From Gulosibacter macacae (GTDB lineage Bacteria; Actinomycetota; Actinomycetes; Actinomycetales; Microbacteriaceae), in assembly GCF_003865375.1 (NCBI RefSeq), contig NZ_RQVS01000006.1:62001-126000 (forward strand): a DNA stretch of 64,000 bases, in the 5' to 3' direction. A program made the position numbers and the translations under genes. Shown here one piece after another: positions 26,943 to 35,454 of the stretch. Each line of letters starts with the position of its first letter. The stretch's first letter is position 1. The notes beneath the pieces are model-generated. The model was not told the DNA's origin, did no database searches, and saw only the letters and a list, made by a program, of their open reading frames with translations.

Positions 26943-28163
26943 ATGCGCCAGCGCATCCGGGAGAGCCAGGGAATCGCGGCCCGCCCGGGCATGCCGCAGG
27001 CGTTGCGCATCGCCGGGTCCGACCTCGCCGCGCCCTGCGGGGTTATCGACTGCGACGCCTTCGACCGCAATATTGCGGCGCTCGCGGCACGCGCAAATGG
27101 CACCCCCATCCGGGTCGCGTCAAAGTCATTGCGCGCGCGCGCGGCCCTCGACCGCATTCTTGAGCACCCAGGGATGCGCGGCATCCTCGCCTTCACGCTC
27201 CCCGAAGCTATTTGGCTCGCAAACAAGGGTCACAACGACCTCGTTGTCGGCTATCCAACGGCGAATGTCGCGGCACTGCGGCAACTCGCTGGCGACGCGA
27301 AACTGCGCCGCCGCATCACGCTCATGGTCGACGACCCGGCGCAACTCGACCTCATCGCCGCAAGCGGTGCCGCCCGCATCCCCGTGCGCGTGTGCCTCGA
27401 CGTCGATACCGCCTACACGGGTGTCCCCGGGCTCTACTTCGGTAGCCGCCGCTCGCCGATTCGCACGGCCGAGCAAGCCGCCACGCTCGCGCGCACGATC
27501 CGCAGGCGGCCCGGTATCGAGCTCGTCGGCATCATGGCCTACGAGGCGCAGATCGCCGGCATTCAGGATGCTGGCCGCGGGGTTCGTGACGCCGCAATCC
27601 GTCGTCTGCGGCAAGCCTCAGTGCAGGAACTCGCGCGGCGTCGGGCCGAGATCGTCGCCGCAGTGCGCGCCGAAGCTCCAGCGCTCGAGTTCGTGAACGG
27701 CGGCGGCACCGGCTCAATTGAATCGACGATCGCCGAACCCGCGGTCACCGAAGTTGCGGCCGGGTCGGGGTTCTTCTCGCCCACCCTCTTTGACGGCTAC
27801 CGCGCTTTCCGGCACGAACCAGCCGCGTTCTTCGGCCTCGACGTGGTGCGCAAGCCCGCCGACGACATCGCGACGGTGCTCGGCGGCGGCTGGATCGCAT
27901 CCGGCACCCCCGGTGCTGACCGATTGCCGCAGCCGGTGCATCCGACCGGTCTCAAATTTCGCCACGACGAGGGCGCCGGCGAAGTGCAAACTCCGCTCGT
28001 CGGTGAGGCGGCACGGGGGCTCAATGTGGGAGATCGTGTGTGGTTTCGGCATGCAAAGGCCGGAGAATTGGCGGAAAGGCTCACACAATTCACGGTCGTG
28101 AGCGACGGCGCTATCGTCGAGCACTGGCCGACGTACCGAGGAGAAGGGTTCGCATTCGCATGA
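26943..28163 (+). CDS. PLP amino acid deaminase/aldolase, alanine-racemase-like
   Basis: The 406-residue PLP enzyme has the alanine-racemase-type N-domain: APCGVIDCDAFDRNIAALA, RVASKSLRARAALDRIL (PLP lysine in SKS), VCLDVDTAYTGVPGLYFG, ELVGIMAYEAQIAG and LEFVNGGGTGSIE for phosphate binding. A C-terminal D-threonine-aldolase-like domain ends with HPTGLKF. It is a fold-III enzyme, perhaps acting on D-hydroxy amino acids. It starts immediately at the chorismate mutase stop and overlaps the next gene as ATGA. Confidence 0.78.
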   Translation: MRQRIRESQGIAARPGMPQALRIAGSDLAAPCGVIDCDAFDRNIAALAARANGTPIRVASKSLRARAALDRILEHPGMRGILAFTLPEAIWLANKGHNDLVVGYPTANVAALRQLAGDAKLRRRITLMVDDPAQLDLIAASGAARIPVRVCLDVDTAYTGVPGLYFGSRRSPIRTAEQAATLARTIRRRPGIELVGIMAYEAQIAGIQDAGRGVRDAAIRRLRQASVQELARRRAEIVAAVRAEAPALEFVNGGGTGSIESTIAEPAVTEVAAGSGFFSPTLFDGYRAFRHEPAAFFGLDVVRKPADDIATVLGGGWIASGTPGADRLPQPVHPTGLKFRHDEGAGEVQTPLVGEAARGLNVGDRVWFRHAKAGELAERLTQFTVVSDGAIVEHWPTYRGEGFAFA

Positions 28164-29536
28164 GCGACGAAGCGCAGTCGAAGCGGGCAGGCAAGCAGCG
28201 CCCCGCAACCGCACTACCGAAGCGCTTCGCGAACCAGTGGCGTAACTGGTCGGGCGGAGTGTCGGAGCGGGCACAACTCACGGCGGGCCCCACGAGCGAG
28301 ACTGCCGCGCGGTCGCTCGTGATTGGTGCGGCGGGCTCCGGTCTGAAGGTGAAGACCGTCGGCGCCGGCCACTCGTTCAACGACATCGCCGCGACCGAGG
28401 GCTTGCGTCTGCACCTCGACGACTACCGCGGGCTCGTTTCGGTGAACTCCGACACCCTCGTCGCGACCTTCCGCGGTGGCACCCGCCTGCACGAGATTCC
28501 GGAACTCCTCAAGCCGCACGGACTCGCGCTCGCGAACCAGGGCGATATTGACCAGCAGGCAATTGCCGGCGCGATCTCGACCGGCACGCACGGTACGGGG
28601 CTTGGATTCACGGGCCTGTCGGCGATGGTGAAGTCGCTGCGCATGGTGCTCGCGAGCGGCGAGGTCGTCTACTGCGATGAGCGGATGCATCCGCAGCTCT
28701 TCGAGTTCGGTCGCGTCGGACTCGGCGCCCTCGGCATCATTCTTGAGGTCGGTATCCAGTGCGTGCCCGCGTTTCGCATTGAGGCGACCGAGGGTGCTGA
28801 GCCCGTGGATGCGGTGCTCGAGTCGTTCGTGGAGCGCTCGCGGTCGAATGATCACTTTGAGTTCTTCTGGTTTCCGCACGCCGATCGGGCGTTTGTGAAG
28901 ACGAACCGGCACCTCGCCGATGGTGAGGAGCCGGAGGGTGCGCTGCCGCTCAGCGCGATGTCGAAGTTCGTTGACGGTGAGGTCGTGCAGAACTGGGGCC
29001 ACGGACTCGCGGTATCGCTCGGGGCAATGGCGCCGGGCCTCGTGCCGCGGGTGAACCAGCTGTCGTCGGGGCTCATGGGGCAGCGCCGCTATGTGGCGCC
29101 CGCGCACGAGGTGTTCGTGTCGTCGCGGCGGGTGCGCTTCAACGAGATGGAGTACGCGGTGCCGTTCGAGGATGCACCGGAGGTGTTTGCCGAGATTCGT
29201 CGCGTCATCGACGCGCATGATTGGCGCATCTCGTTTCCGATTGAGGTGCGCTCGGCGGCGGCTGATGATGTGCCGCTGTCGACGGCGTACGGCCGCGAGA
29301 CCGCCTACATCGCCGTGCATCGCTTTGTGCGCGAGCCGCACCTCGAGTACTTCGGCACGATCGAAGAAGTGCTGCAGGCCGCAGACGGACGACCGCACTG
29401 GGGCAAACTGCACTCGGCGCGAGCCGCGCAACTGCGCGAGGTGTATCCGCGCTTCGACGAGTTCGTGGCGTTGCGCGATGAGGTTGATCCCGATCGCGTG
29501 TTTGGTAACGCCTACCTTGACCGGGTGCTCGGGTAG
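28160..29536 (+). CDS. FAD-linked lactone oxidase (D-arabinono-1,4-lactone oxidase-like)
   Basis: The 458-residue protein joins an FAD_binding_4 domain (KVKTVGAGHSFNDIAATEGLRLHLDD, QGDIDQQAIAGAISTGTHGTG) with an aldonolactone oxidase C-terminal domain (FFWFPHADRAFVKTNR, MEYAVPFE, HLEYFGTIEEV and the closing FDEFVALRDEVDPDRVFGNAYLDRVLG). Family members oxidise aldonolactones or alditols to sugar acids, with oxygen as acceptor. The ATG overlaps the previous stop, and the pair with the PLP aldolase gene is conserved in many actinobacteria. Confidence 0.82.
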   Translation: MSDEAQSKRAGKQRPATALPKRFANQWRNWSGGVSERAQLTAGPTSETAARSLVIGAAGSGLKVKTVGAGHSFNDIAATEGLRLHLDDYRGLVSVNSDTLVATFRGGTRLHEIPELLKPHGLALANQGDIDQQAIAGAISTGTHGTGLGFTGLSAMVKSLRMVLASGEVVYCDERMHPQLFEFGRVGLGALGIILEVGIQCVPAFRIEATEGAEPVDAVLESFVERSRSNDHFEFFWFPHADRAFVKTNRHLADGEEPEGALPLSAMSKFVDGEVVQNWGHGLAVSLGAMAPGLVPRVNQLSSGLMGQRRYVAPAHEVFVSSRRVRFNEMEYAVPFEDAPEVFAEIRRVIDAHDWRISFPIEVRSAAADDVPLSTAYGRETAYIAVHRFVREPHLEYFGTIEEVLQAADGRPHWGKLHSARAAQLREVYPRFDEFVALRDEVDPDRVFGNAYLDRVLG

Positions 29537-29889
29537 CGCAGGCTCCCGCATCGTTCGTGATGTCTGGAGCGAGACCCAGCGCCGATAGCGATGGATGGCG
29601 TTCAGGCCGCCGCGGAGAGCCCGGTCGGTCGCAACAAGGTTCCTATCGTGGCCTGATTGAAACCTTGAGCAACCTTCACGGATTGGCTCAAGGTTTGCTG
29701 CGGGAATTGCCGAGAAAATGGGCACAAAGGCCATCGGCTACCTTAACGAAAGCTGGACGTCTAGGAGGCCTCCTAGTCGGAAGTGCCTAGCAACCCCTAT
29801 TGAGGGGTGCATCCACCGGTGCCACGCTTTCGCTTAACTTCAGCAGCCAGCATCGATGCGGGCGAGTCACATCACAAGGGAGTTATGCG
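29537..29889 (+). promoter_or_regulatory. Non-coding regulatory region upstream of potD-like operon
   Basis: No gene is seen. Three symmetric elements are present: AACCTTGAGC/GCTCAAGGTT with a 15-base spacer (29661-29695), the perfect 16-base palindrome CTAGGAGGCCTCCTAG (29761-29776), and ACCCCTATTGAGGGGT (29793-29808). The first two look like operators; the last could be a small hairpin or attenuator. Confidence 0.5.
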
Positions 29890-31020
29890 ATGAAGAAGCT
29901 GACCAAGATTGCGGCCCTCGCCGCGGTAAGCGCCCTCGCACTCACCGGTTGCGCCGGTGGTGGCGGTGGTACCCCGGGCGCCACCGTCCCGGCAATCACC
30001 TCGCCCACGCTCGGTAGCGTGCCCGCCGACATCCTCGCTGGCCAGTCGATCACCTTCGCCGGCGACGGCGGCACCACCCAGGACGCCATGATGTCGGCCT
30101 GGTTTACTCCGTTCTCGACCGAATCGGGTGTGACCTTCGCCCAGGACTCGCCACAGACCCTCGCCAAGATCGAATCGCAGGTGAACTCGGGCAACATCCA
30201 GTGGGACTTCGTCTCGAGCTACGCCGACACGATCGAACGCCACTGCGGCACGCTCTTTGAAGAGCTCGACATGTCGAAGATCGACACCTCGAAGGTGCCG
30301 TCGTCGGTGCCGGTGCTCAAGTGCGGTGTGCCCTCGATCGTCTACGGCGTGAACATCGTCTACAACACCGACACCTTCGGCGACAACGGTCCGACCACCT
30401 GGGCCGACTTCTTCGACACCGAGAAGTTCCCGGGCAAGCGCACCTTCTACAACGGTGACAGCCAGATCGACGCACCGATCGTGCAGGGCGCGGCCATTGC
30501 ATCCGGTTGGGACCCGAAGACCCCGTTCACCGCAGAGTGGGCGAACAAGGGCCTCGACCTGATCGAGACCATCGCCGACGACGTTGTCTTCTACGGCACC
30601 GGTGCCGCGGCCCAGCAGATGCTCGAGTCGGGCGAAGCCGTCATCGGCGCAGTCTGGACCGGCCGCTCGCTCAAGGCTGAGCAGAACGGCGCGAACCTCA
30701 CCGCGACTTGGAACGACTGGATCGCCGTGACCGACTACTTCGCCATCGTCAAGGGCACGACCAAGTCGGAGATCGCCTACTACGCGATCAACTACGCGCT
30801 CGGTGCCGAGCAGCAGGCTGGCTTCACCGAGGCCACCGGGTACGCTCCCGCCAACGTCGACTCGAAGCCGAATGTCGACGAGGTCACCGAGAAGTACCTC
30901 GTGACCGGTGAAGACAAGGCCGCCAGCGCCGTGCCGGTTGCCGTGGAGTTCTGGGCTGACGCGGATGCTGTTGCCCCGCTGCAGGACCGCTGGAGCGCCA
31001 TCATCGCTGGTGCCGCGTAA
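29890..31020 (+). CDS. Polyamine-type ABC substrate-binding lipoprotein (PotD-like)
   Basis: The 376-residue protein begins with a lipoprotein signal (SALALTGCAGGGGG) and has the PotD/SBP_bac_8 fold: IESQVNSGNIQWDFVSSYADTIE, GVPSIVYGVNIVYNTDTFGDNGPTTWADFFDTEKFPGKRTFYNG, and GEAVIGAVWTGRSLKAEQNGANLTATWN. Polyamine-family binding proteins carry spermidine or putrescine; other amines are possible. It heads a four-gene transporter operon followed by an amine oxidase gene. A 21-bp hairpin after its stop may allow more of this protein than of the permeases. Confidence 0.85.
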   Translation: MKKLTKIAALAAVSALALTGCAGGGGGTPGATVPAITSPTLGSVPADILAGQSITFAGDGGTTQDAMMSAWFTPFSTESGVTFAQDSPQTLAKIESQVNSGNIQWDFVSSYADTIERHCGTLFEELDMSKIDTSKVPSSVPVLKCGVPSIVYGVNIVYNTDTFGDNGPTTWADFFDTEKFPGKRTFYNGDSQIDAPIVQGAAIASGWDPKTPFTAEWANKGLDLIETIADDVVFYGTGAAAQQMLESGEAVIGAVWTGRSLKAEQNGANLTATWNDWIAVTDYFAIVKGTTKSEIAYYAINYALGAEQQAGFTEATGYAPANVDSKPNVDEVTEKYLVTGEDKAASAVPVAVEFWADADAVAPLQDRWSAIIAGAA

Positions 31021-31036
31021 GCGCATCCTCCCGAAC

Positions 31037-31082
31037 TGACGTTGCGTCCTCGCCGCGAGACCGCGGCGAGGACGCAACGTCA
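31037..31082 (+). terminator. Intra-operon hairpin after the binding-protein gene
   Basis: TGACGTTGCGTCCTCGCCGCG pairs perfectly with the complement after a four-base AGAC loop (31037-31082). It probably causes partial termination or protects the 3' end, raising the binding protein above the permeases. Confidence 0.75.
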
Positions 31083-31117
31083 CCCCGCACACTCGTCCAC
31101 GATCGAAGAGGCGGTTC

Positions 31118-32056
31118 ATGACTTCCACCCCCGACACGTCTCAGTTCTCGCAACTGAGCACGCGCGCCATCCGGCTCAATGAGGAGCCGACGCCAGCAAA
31201 GAAGCGCCGCACTCGCGGCATGAGCGGGATGCTCTTGGCCCTGCTGCCAGCGTTCCTTGTGCTCGCGGTCTTCTACTTCTATCCGATGCTCTCGGTGCTG
31301 GTCGCCGCGTTCACGCATCCCACCCCCGGCCTGCAGAACTTCGAATGGTTCTTCAGCCAGCAGGTCAACCTCGACGTGCTCGGGCGCACCCTGCTCATCA
31401 GCTTCTGGGTGATGGTCGTCTGCATCGTCTTCGCCTACCCCTTCGCCTACTACATGACGATCGCGAAGCCCGCGCGACGCAATCTGCTCATGCTCATGGT
31501 GCTCATCCCGTTCCTCACGAGCACCGTGGTGCGCACCTTCGCGTGGGTCATCCTCTTGCAAGACAGCGGTCCGATCGGTGCGTTCATGCAGGTGTTCGGG
31601 GTCGAACAGCTCGGCATCATGCGCACGCCGGCCGCCGTGCTCATCGGTATGGCACAGGTGCTCTTGCCCTTCGTGGTGCTGCCTATGTACTCGAACATGG
31701 CGCAGATCGACCGCCGTCTGCTCACCGCTGCCGAAAGCCTCGGCGCGAGCCCGGGCCGGGCCTTCCTCTCGGTCTACCTGCCGCTCTCGCTCCCGGGCGT
31801 CGCCGCCGGTGCGCTCCTCTGCTTCGTGATGGCGCTCGGCTTCTACATCACCCCGGCCATGCTTGGTTCGTCACGTGAGACGTTCCTTTCGACCCTCATT
31901 CAGGGTCAGGTGCAGGGTCTGGGCCAGTGGGGCCACGGTGCGGTCATCGGCCTGATGCTCTTGCTCGTGACGGTGCTCATCCTCGCCATTGCCGGCATCA
32001 TCAGCCGTCGCGCTGGCGGTTCGGTCGCGAGCATGGTGGGAGGGAGCAAGGCATGA
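31118..32056 (+). CDS. Polyamine ABC transporter permease (PotB-like)
   Basis: The 312-residue permease has six or so membrane helices. An N-terminal helix (LLALLPAFLVLAVFYFYPM) is preceded by a polar segment, and the cytoplasmic loop TAAESLGASPGRAFLSVYLPLSLPGVAAG carries the EAA-type coupling motif. It overlaps the next permease gene by ATGA at 32053-32056. Confidence 0.88.
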   Translation: MTSTPDTSQFSQLSTRAIRLNEEPTPAKKRRTRGMSGMLLALLPAFLVLAVFYFYPMLSVLVAAFTHPTPGLQNFEWFFSQQVNLDVLGRTLLISFWVMVVCIVFAYPFAYYMTIAKPARRNLLMLMVLIPFLTSTVVRTFAWVILLQDSGPIGAFMQVFGVEQLGIMRTPAAVLIGMAQVLLPFVVLPMYSNMAQIDRRLLTAAESLGASPGRAFLSVYLPLSLPGVAAGALLCFVMALGFYITPAMLGSSRETFLSTLIQGQVQGLGQWGHGAVIGLMLLLVTVLILAIAGIISRRAGGSVASMVGGSKA

Positions 32057-32862
32057 ACACCTCGAAGTCAGCAACCCGAATCATCCTCGGCATCGTCGCC
32101 ATCTTCATCTGCATCTGGCTCGTCGCCCCGATGTTCGTCGTCGTGCCGATCTCGTTCACTGATCGTGCGAGCTTCCAATTCCCGCCGCAGGGGTACTCGA
32201 TGCGGTGGTACGAGAAGTTCTTCTCCGACCCGAACTGGCTCAAGGCCCTTGGCAACTCGGTGGTCATCGGCCTGCTCACGGCGCTTATCGCCGCCCCGCT
32301 CGGCACGATTGCGGCGCTCGCGATCAACCGTTCGAAGAGCCGGTTCGCCGCCTGGGCGCAGGGCGCCATGCTCACTCCGATGATCATCCCCGCGATCATC
32401 GCCGGTGCCGGTGTCTACACGATGTTCCTCAACGCCGGTCTCGTCGGCAATATGGCCGCCTTCGTGCTCGTGCACGTCTGCCTCGCGCTCCCACTCGTGG
32501 TGATCGCCGTGAACGCGAGCCTCGCCGGCTATGACCCGACGCTCGAACTCGCCGCCGCAAGTCTCGGCGCGAATAGGTTGCGCACCTTCTTCACCGTGAC
32601 GGTGCCGCTCATCGCTCCCGGAGTTGCTGCTGGCGCCGTGTTCGCCTTCGTCACCAGCCTCGACGAGGTGATCATCTCGCAGTTCATGGTGAGCCCCACG
32701 CTGCAAACCCTGCCAATCGCCATGTACGCGAGCGTCACCCGTGACACCGACCCGACCATCGCCGCGGCAGCAACGCTCATCATCGCCGCAGTGGTCATCG
32801 GCTTCCTCTTCTACACCCTCGTCGTGCAACGCCTCGCAAAGCGCAAGGGAGGCGCCGAATGA
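32053..32862 (+). CDS. Polyamine ABC transporter permease (PotC-like)
   Basis: The 269-residue second permease has its own EAA-type loop, ELAAASLGANRLRTFFTVTVPLIAPGVAAGAVFAFVTSLDEVIISQFM, as in PotC, and the N-terminal SFTDRASFQFPPQGYSMRWYEKFF motif of that subfamily. Start overlaps the PotB-like stop and its stop overlaps the ATPase start, so the three are translationally coupled. Confidence 0.88.
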   Translation: MNTSKSATRIILGIVAIFICIWLVAPMFVVVPISFTDRASFQFPPQGYSMRWYEKFFSDPNWLKALGNSVVIGLLTALIAAPLGTIAALAINRSKSRFAAWAQGAMLTPMIIPAIIAGAGVYTMFLNAGLVGNMAAFVLVHVCLALPLVVIAVNASLAGYDPTLELAAASLGANRLRTFFTVTVPLIAPGVAAGAVFAFVTSLDEVIISQFMVSPTLQTLPIAMYASVTRDTDPTIAAAATLIIAAVVIGFLFYTLVVQRLAKRKGGAE

Positions 32863-33989
32863 GCATCAACCTCGACTCGAATCTCGACGCTCACGAAGGA
32901 GCAGCTGTGTCCGACTCCACCATCCTCAATCTGAGCGGCCTGACGAAGCGCTACGGCGACGCCGTGGCCCTGCACCACATCGACCTCGATGTGAAAAAGG
33001 GCGAGTTCCTCACCTTCCTCGGCCCCTCGGGCTCGGGCAAGACGACCACGCTCAACCTCATCGCCGGCTTCATCGAGCCGAGCGAAGGCACGATGCTCCT
33101 CCAGGGGCAGCCGCTTGAGAAGCTCAAGGCGCACGAGCGCAACCTCGGTGTCGTCTTCCAGCACTACGCGCTCTTCCCGCACCTCACCGTGCGCGACAAC
33201 GTCGAGTACCCGCTCAAGCAGCGCAAGATGTCGAAAGAAGACCGTCGCACGGCCGTGGATGCAGCACTCGAGATGGTGCGGCTCGGCGACTACGCCGACC
33301 GCTACCCACGCCAACTCTCGGGTGGTCAGCAGCAGCGCGTCGCGCTTGCCCGCGCGGTGGTCTACCGGCCGCCGATTCTGCTCATGGATGAGCCGCTCGG
33401 TGCCCTCGACAAGAAGCTGCGCGAGTGGCTACAGCTCGAACTTCGTCGCATTCACCGAGAACTCGGCAGCACGTTCATCTACGTCACGCACGACCAGGAA
33501 GAAGCGCTCGTGCTCAGCGACCGCATCGCGGTGTTCAACGAGGGTCGCATCGAGCAGATCGGCACGGCACGCGACCTCTACGACCGGCCGGAGACGCTGT
33601 TCGTGGGCCGCTTCATCGGTGAATCGAGCGTCGTGAAGGGTAACTTCGCGAACGGCGTCGTCACTACGAAGGGCCACCAGCTCGCCGCGCAGGGCACGCT
33701 GGAGACTCCGGATGCGGCCCTGCTCATCCGCCCCGAAAAGCTCGAACTCGGCCAGGCCGATGGCACCGGCTTCAGCGACCGCGCGGTGAACCGAGTGCCC
33801 GGCGTCATTGAAGACATCTTCTACCTCGGCCCGGTGCTCAAGTACGCCGTGCACACCGAACTCGGCGAGTTCGTCGTGCGCGTGCGCGCCGCCGAGGCTG
33901 CGCATGCTGAGATTGGCGACCAGGTCGCGGTCGGCTGGGATCCGGCCGACGCAGTGCTGCTCGAAGACACCGACCCACTCGAGAACTAA
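32859..33989 (+). CDS. Polyamine ABC transporter ATP-binding protein (PotA-like)
   Basis: The 376-residue ATPase has Walker A GPSGSGKT at 55-62, Q-loop VVFQHYALFPHLTVRDNV, signature LSGGQQQR, Walker B LLMDEPLGALD, and H-loop THDQEEAL. A C-terminal TOBE/OB-fold regulatory domain (about 290-365) follows, as in PotA. It hydrolyses ATP to drive amine import. The start ATG overlaps the permease stop. Confidence 0.9.
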   Translation: MSINLDSNLDAHEGAAVSDSTILNLSGLTKRYGDAVALHHIDLDVKKGEFLTFLGPSGSGKTTTLNLIAGFIEPSEGTMLLQGQPLEKLKAHERNLGVVFQHYALFPHLTVRDNVEYPLKQRKMSKEDRRTAVDAALEMVRLGDYADRYPRQLSGGQQQRVALARAVVYRPPILLMDEPLGALDKKLREWLQLELRRIHRELGSTFIYVTHDQEEALVLSDRIAVFNEGRIEQIGTARDLYDRPETLFVGRFIGESSVVKGNFANGVVTTKGHQLAAQGTLETPDAALLIRPEKLELGQADGTGFSDRAVNRVPGVIEDIFYLGPVLKYAVHTELGEFVVRVRAAEAAHAEIGDQVAVGWDPADAVLLEDTDPLEN

Positions 33990-34032
33990 TCCAAACGCAT
34001 CCTGCTTCTCTCGTGTCAAAAAGGACCCCTGA

Positions 34033-35412
34033 ATGATCAACGGCAATGTGTCGCACTGGTGGACCCAGATCGGCGTGCCCGCTCCCCGCAAGCCGCTCGA
34101 CGGCGACCTCGACGTCGATGTCGCCATCGTCGGCGCCGGCTACACCGGCCTGTGGACGGCCTATTACCTCAAGAAGGCCGACCCCTCGCTACGCATTGCG
34201 GTGCTCGAGCAGCGTTTCGCGGGCTTCGGTGCATCCGGCCGCAATGGTGGCTGGCTGACGAACACGGTCACCGGCGGCCAACAGCAGTACGTGAAGTCGC
34301 ACGGGCGCGATGCGGCGCAGCGCTTCGTGCTCGCGATGAACGACACCGTCGATGAGGTGATCGCGGTCGCCGCGGCCGAAGGCATCGACGCCGACATCAT
34401 CAAGGGCGGCAATATGGAGGTCGCCTACACTCCCGCACAGCTCGCCCGGCTCAAGGCGGCGTATGCCTCCGACCAGCGTTGGGAAGGCACCGATTGGGAG
34501 TGGCTGGATGCAGCAGAGTCGCGTTCGCGCATCAACGTCGCCGGCACCCTCGGCGGCATGTGGCACCCGCACTGTGCGCGCATCCAGCCGGCGAAGCTCG
34601 CGGCCGGCCTCGCTGAGGTGGTCGAATCGCTCGGCGTGACCATCTACGAGCAGACGAAGGTTGAAGAGATCAAGCCGCACCAGGCGATCACGCTCAATGG
34701 CATCGTGCGTGCCGGCACCGTCGTACGCGCGACTGAAGGCTTCACCGCTGGCATCAAGGGGCTACACCGCGAGTGGCTGCCGATGAACTCCTCGCTCATC
34801 GTCACCGAACCGATTGCTACCGAGAAATGGGATGAGATTGGCTGGGCTGGCTACGAAACCCTCGGCGATGCCGCACACGTCTACATGTACGCGCAGCGCA
34901 CAGCCGATGACCGCATCGCCTTTGGTGGCCGCGGCGTGCCCTATCGCTGGAACTCGGCCACCGACACTGATGGCGTGACCCAGCCGGTCACCGCGAAGAC
35001 CCTGCGCGACCTCATGGTGCGCTTCTTCCCGACGCTGAGCGGCGTGGGCGTTGACCACCTCTGGTCGGGCACCCTTGGCGTGCCGCGCGACTGGGCCGCA
35101 ACCGTCTCGTACGACCGCGGCACCGGGCTCGCGCACGCGGGCGGCTACGTCGGCACCGGTGTGACCACCACGAATCTTGCGGGCCGTACGCTGCGCGACC
35201 TGATTCTCGGCGAGAAGACTGAGATCACCGAGCTGCCGTGGGTGAACCACAAGGTGCGCACCTGGGAGCCGGAGCCGCTGCGCTGGCTCGCGACCCGCGT
35301 GATCTACGGCGCCTACGGTGCCGCCGACCGGGCCGAGTATCGCGGCGCGCCGTCGACGCCGAAGCTCGCGACGTTCGCCGATATCGTGTCGGGACGTATC
35401 AAGCAGCACTAG
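34033..35412 (+). CDS. FAD-dependent amine oxidase, PuuB/gamma-glutamylputrescine-oxidase-like
   Basis: The 459-residue DAO-fold flavoprotein has VDVAIVGAGYTGLWTAYYLKKADPSLRIAVLEQRFAGFGASGRNGGWL for FAD binding (GxGxxG at 34-39) and GLAHAGGYVGTGVTTTNLAGRTLRDLILG at the C-terminus. PuuB-type enzymes oxidise gamma-glutamylputrescine or a related amine to an aldehyde with hydrogen peroxide. Its place 43 bases after the polyamine ATPase supports an amine role. AAAAAGGACCCCTGA precedes the ATG. Confidence 0.82.
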   Translation: MINGNVSHWWTQIGVPAPRKPLDGDLDVDVAIVGAGYTGLWTAYYLKKADPSLRIAVLEQRFAGFGASGRNGGWLTNTVTGGQQQYVKSHGRDAAQRFVLAMNDTVDEVIAVAAAEGIDADIIKGGNMEVAYTPAQLARLKAAYASDQRWEGTDWEWLDAAESRSRINVAGTLGGMWHPHCARIQPAKLAAGLAEVVESLGVTIYEQTKVEEIKPHQAITLNGIVRAGTVVRATEGFTAGIKGLHREWLPMNSSLIVTEPIATEKWDEIGWAGYETLGDAAHVYMYAQRTADDRIAFGGRGVPYRWNSATDTDGVTQPVTAKTLRDLMVRFFPTLSGVGVDHLWSGTLGVPRDWAATVSYDRGTGLAHAGGYVGTGVTTTNLAGRTLRDLILGEKTEITELPWVNHKVRTWEPEPLRWLATRVIYGAYGAADRAEYRGAPSTPKLATFADIVSGRIKQH

Positions 35413-35454
35413 GAACATCACCTAGGCCGTCGAGCCGAGAGAGAGGATCGGGCA

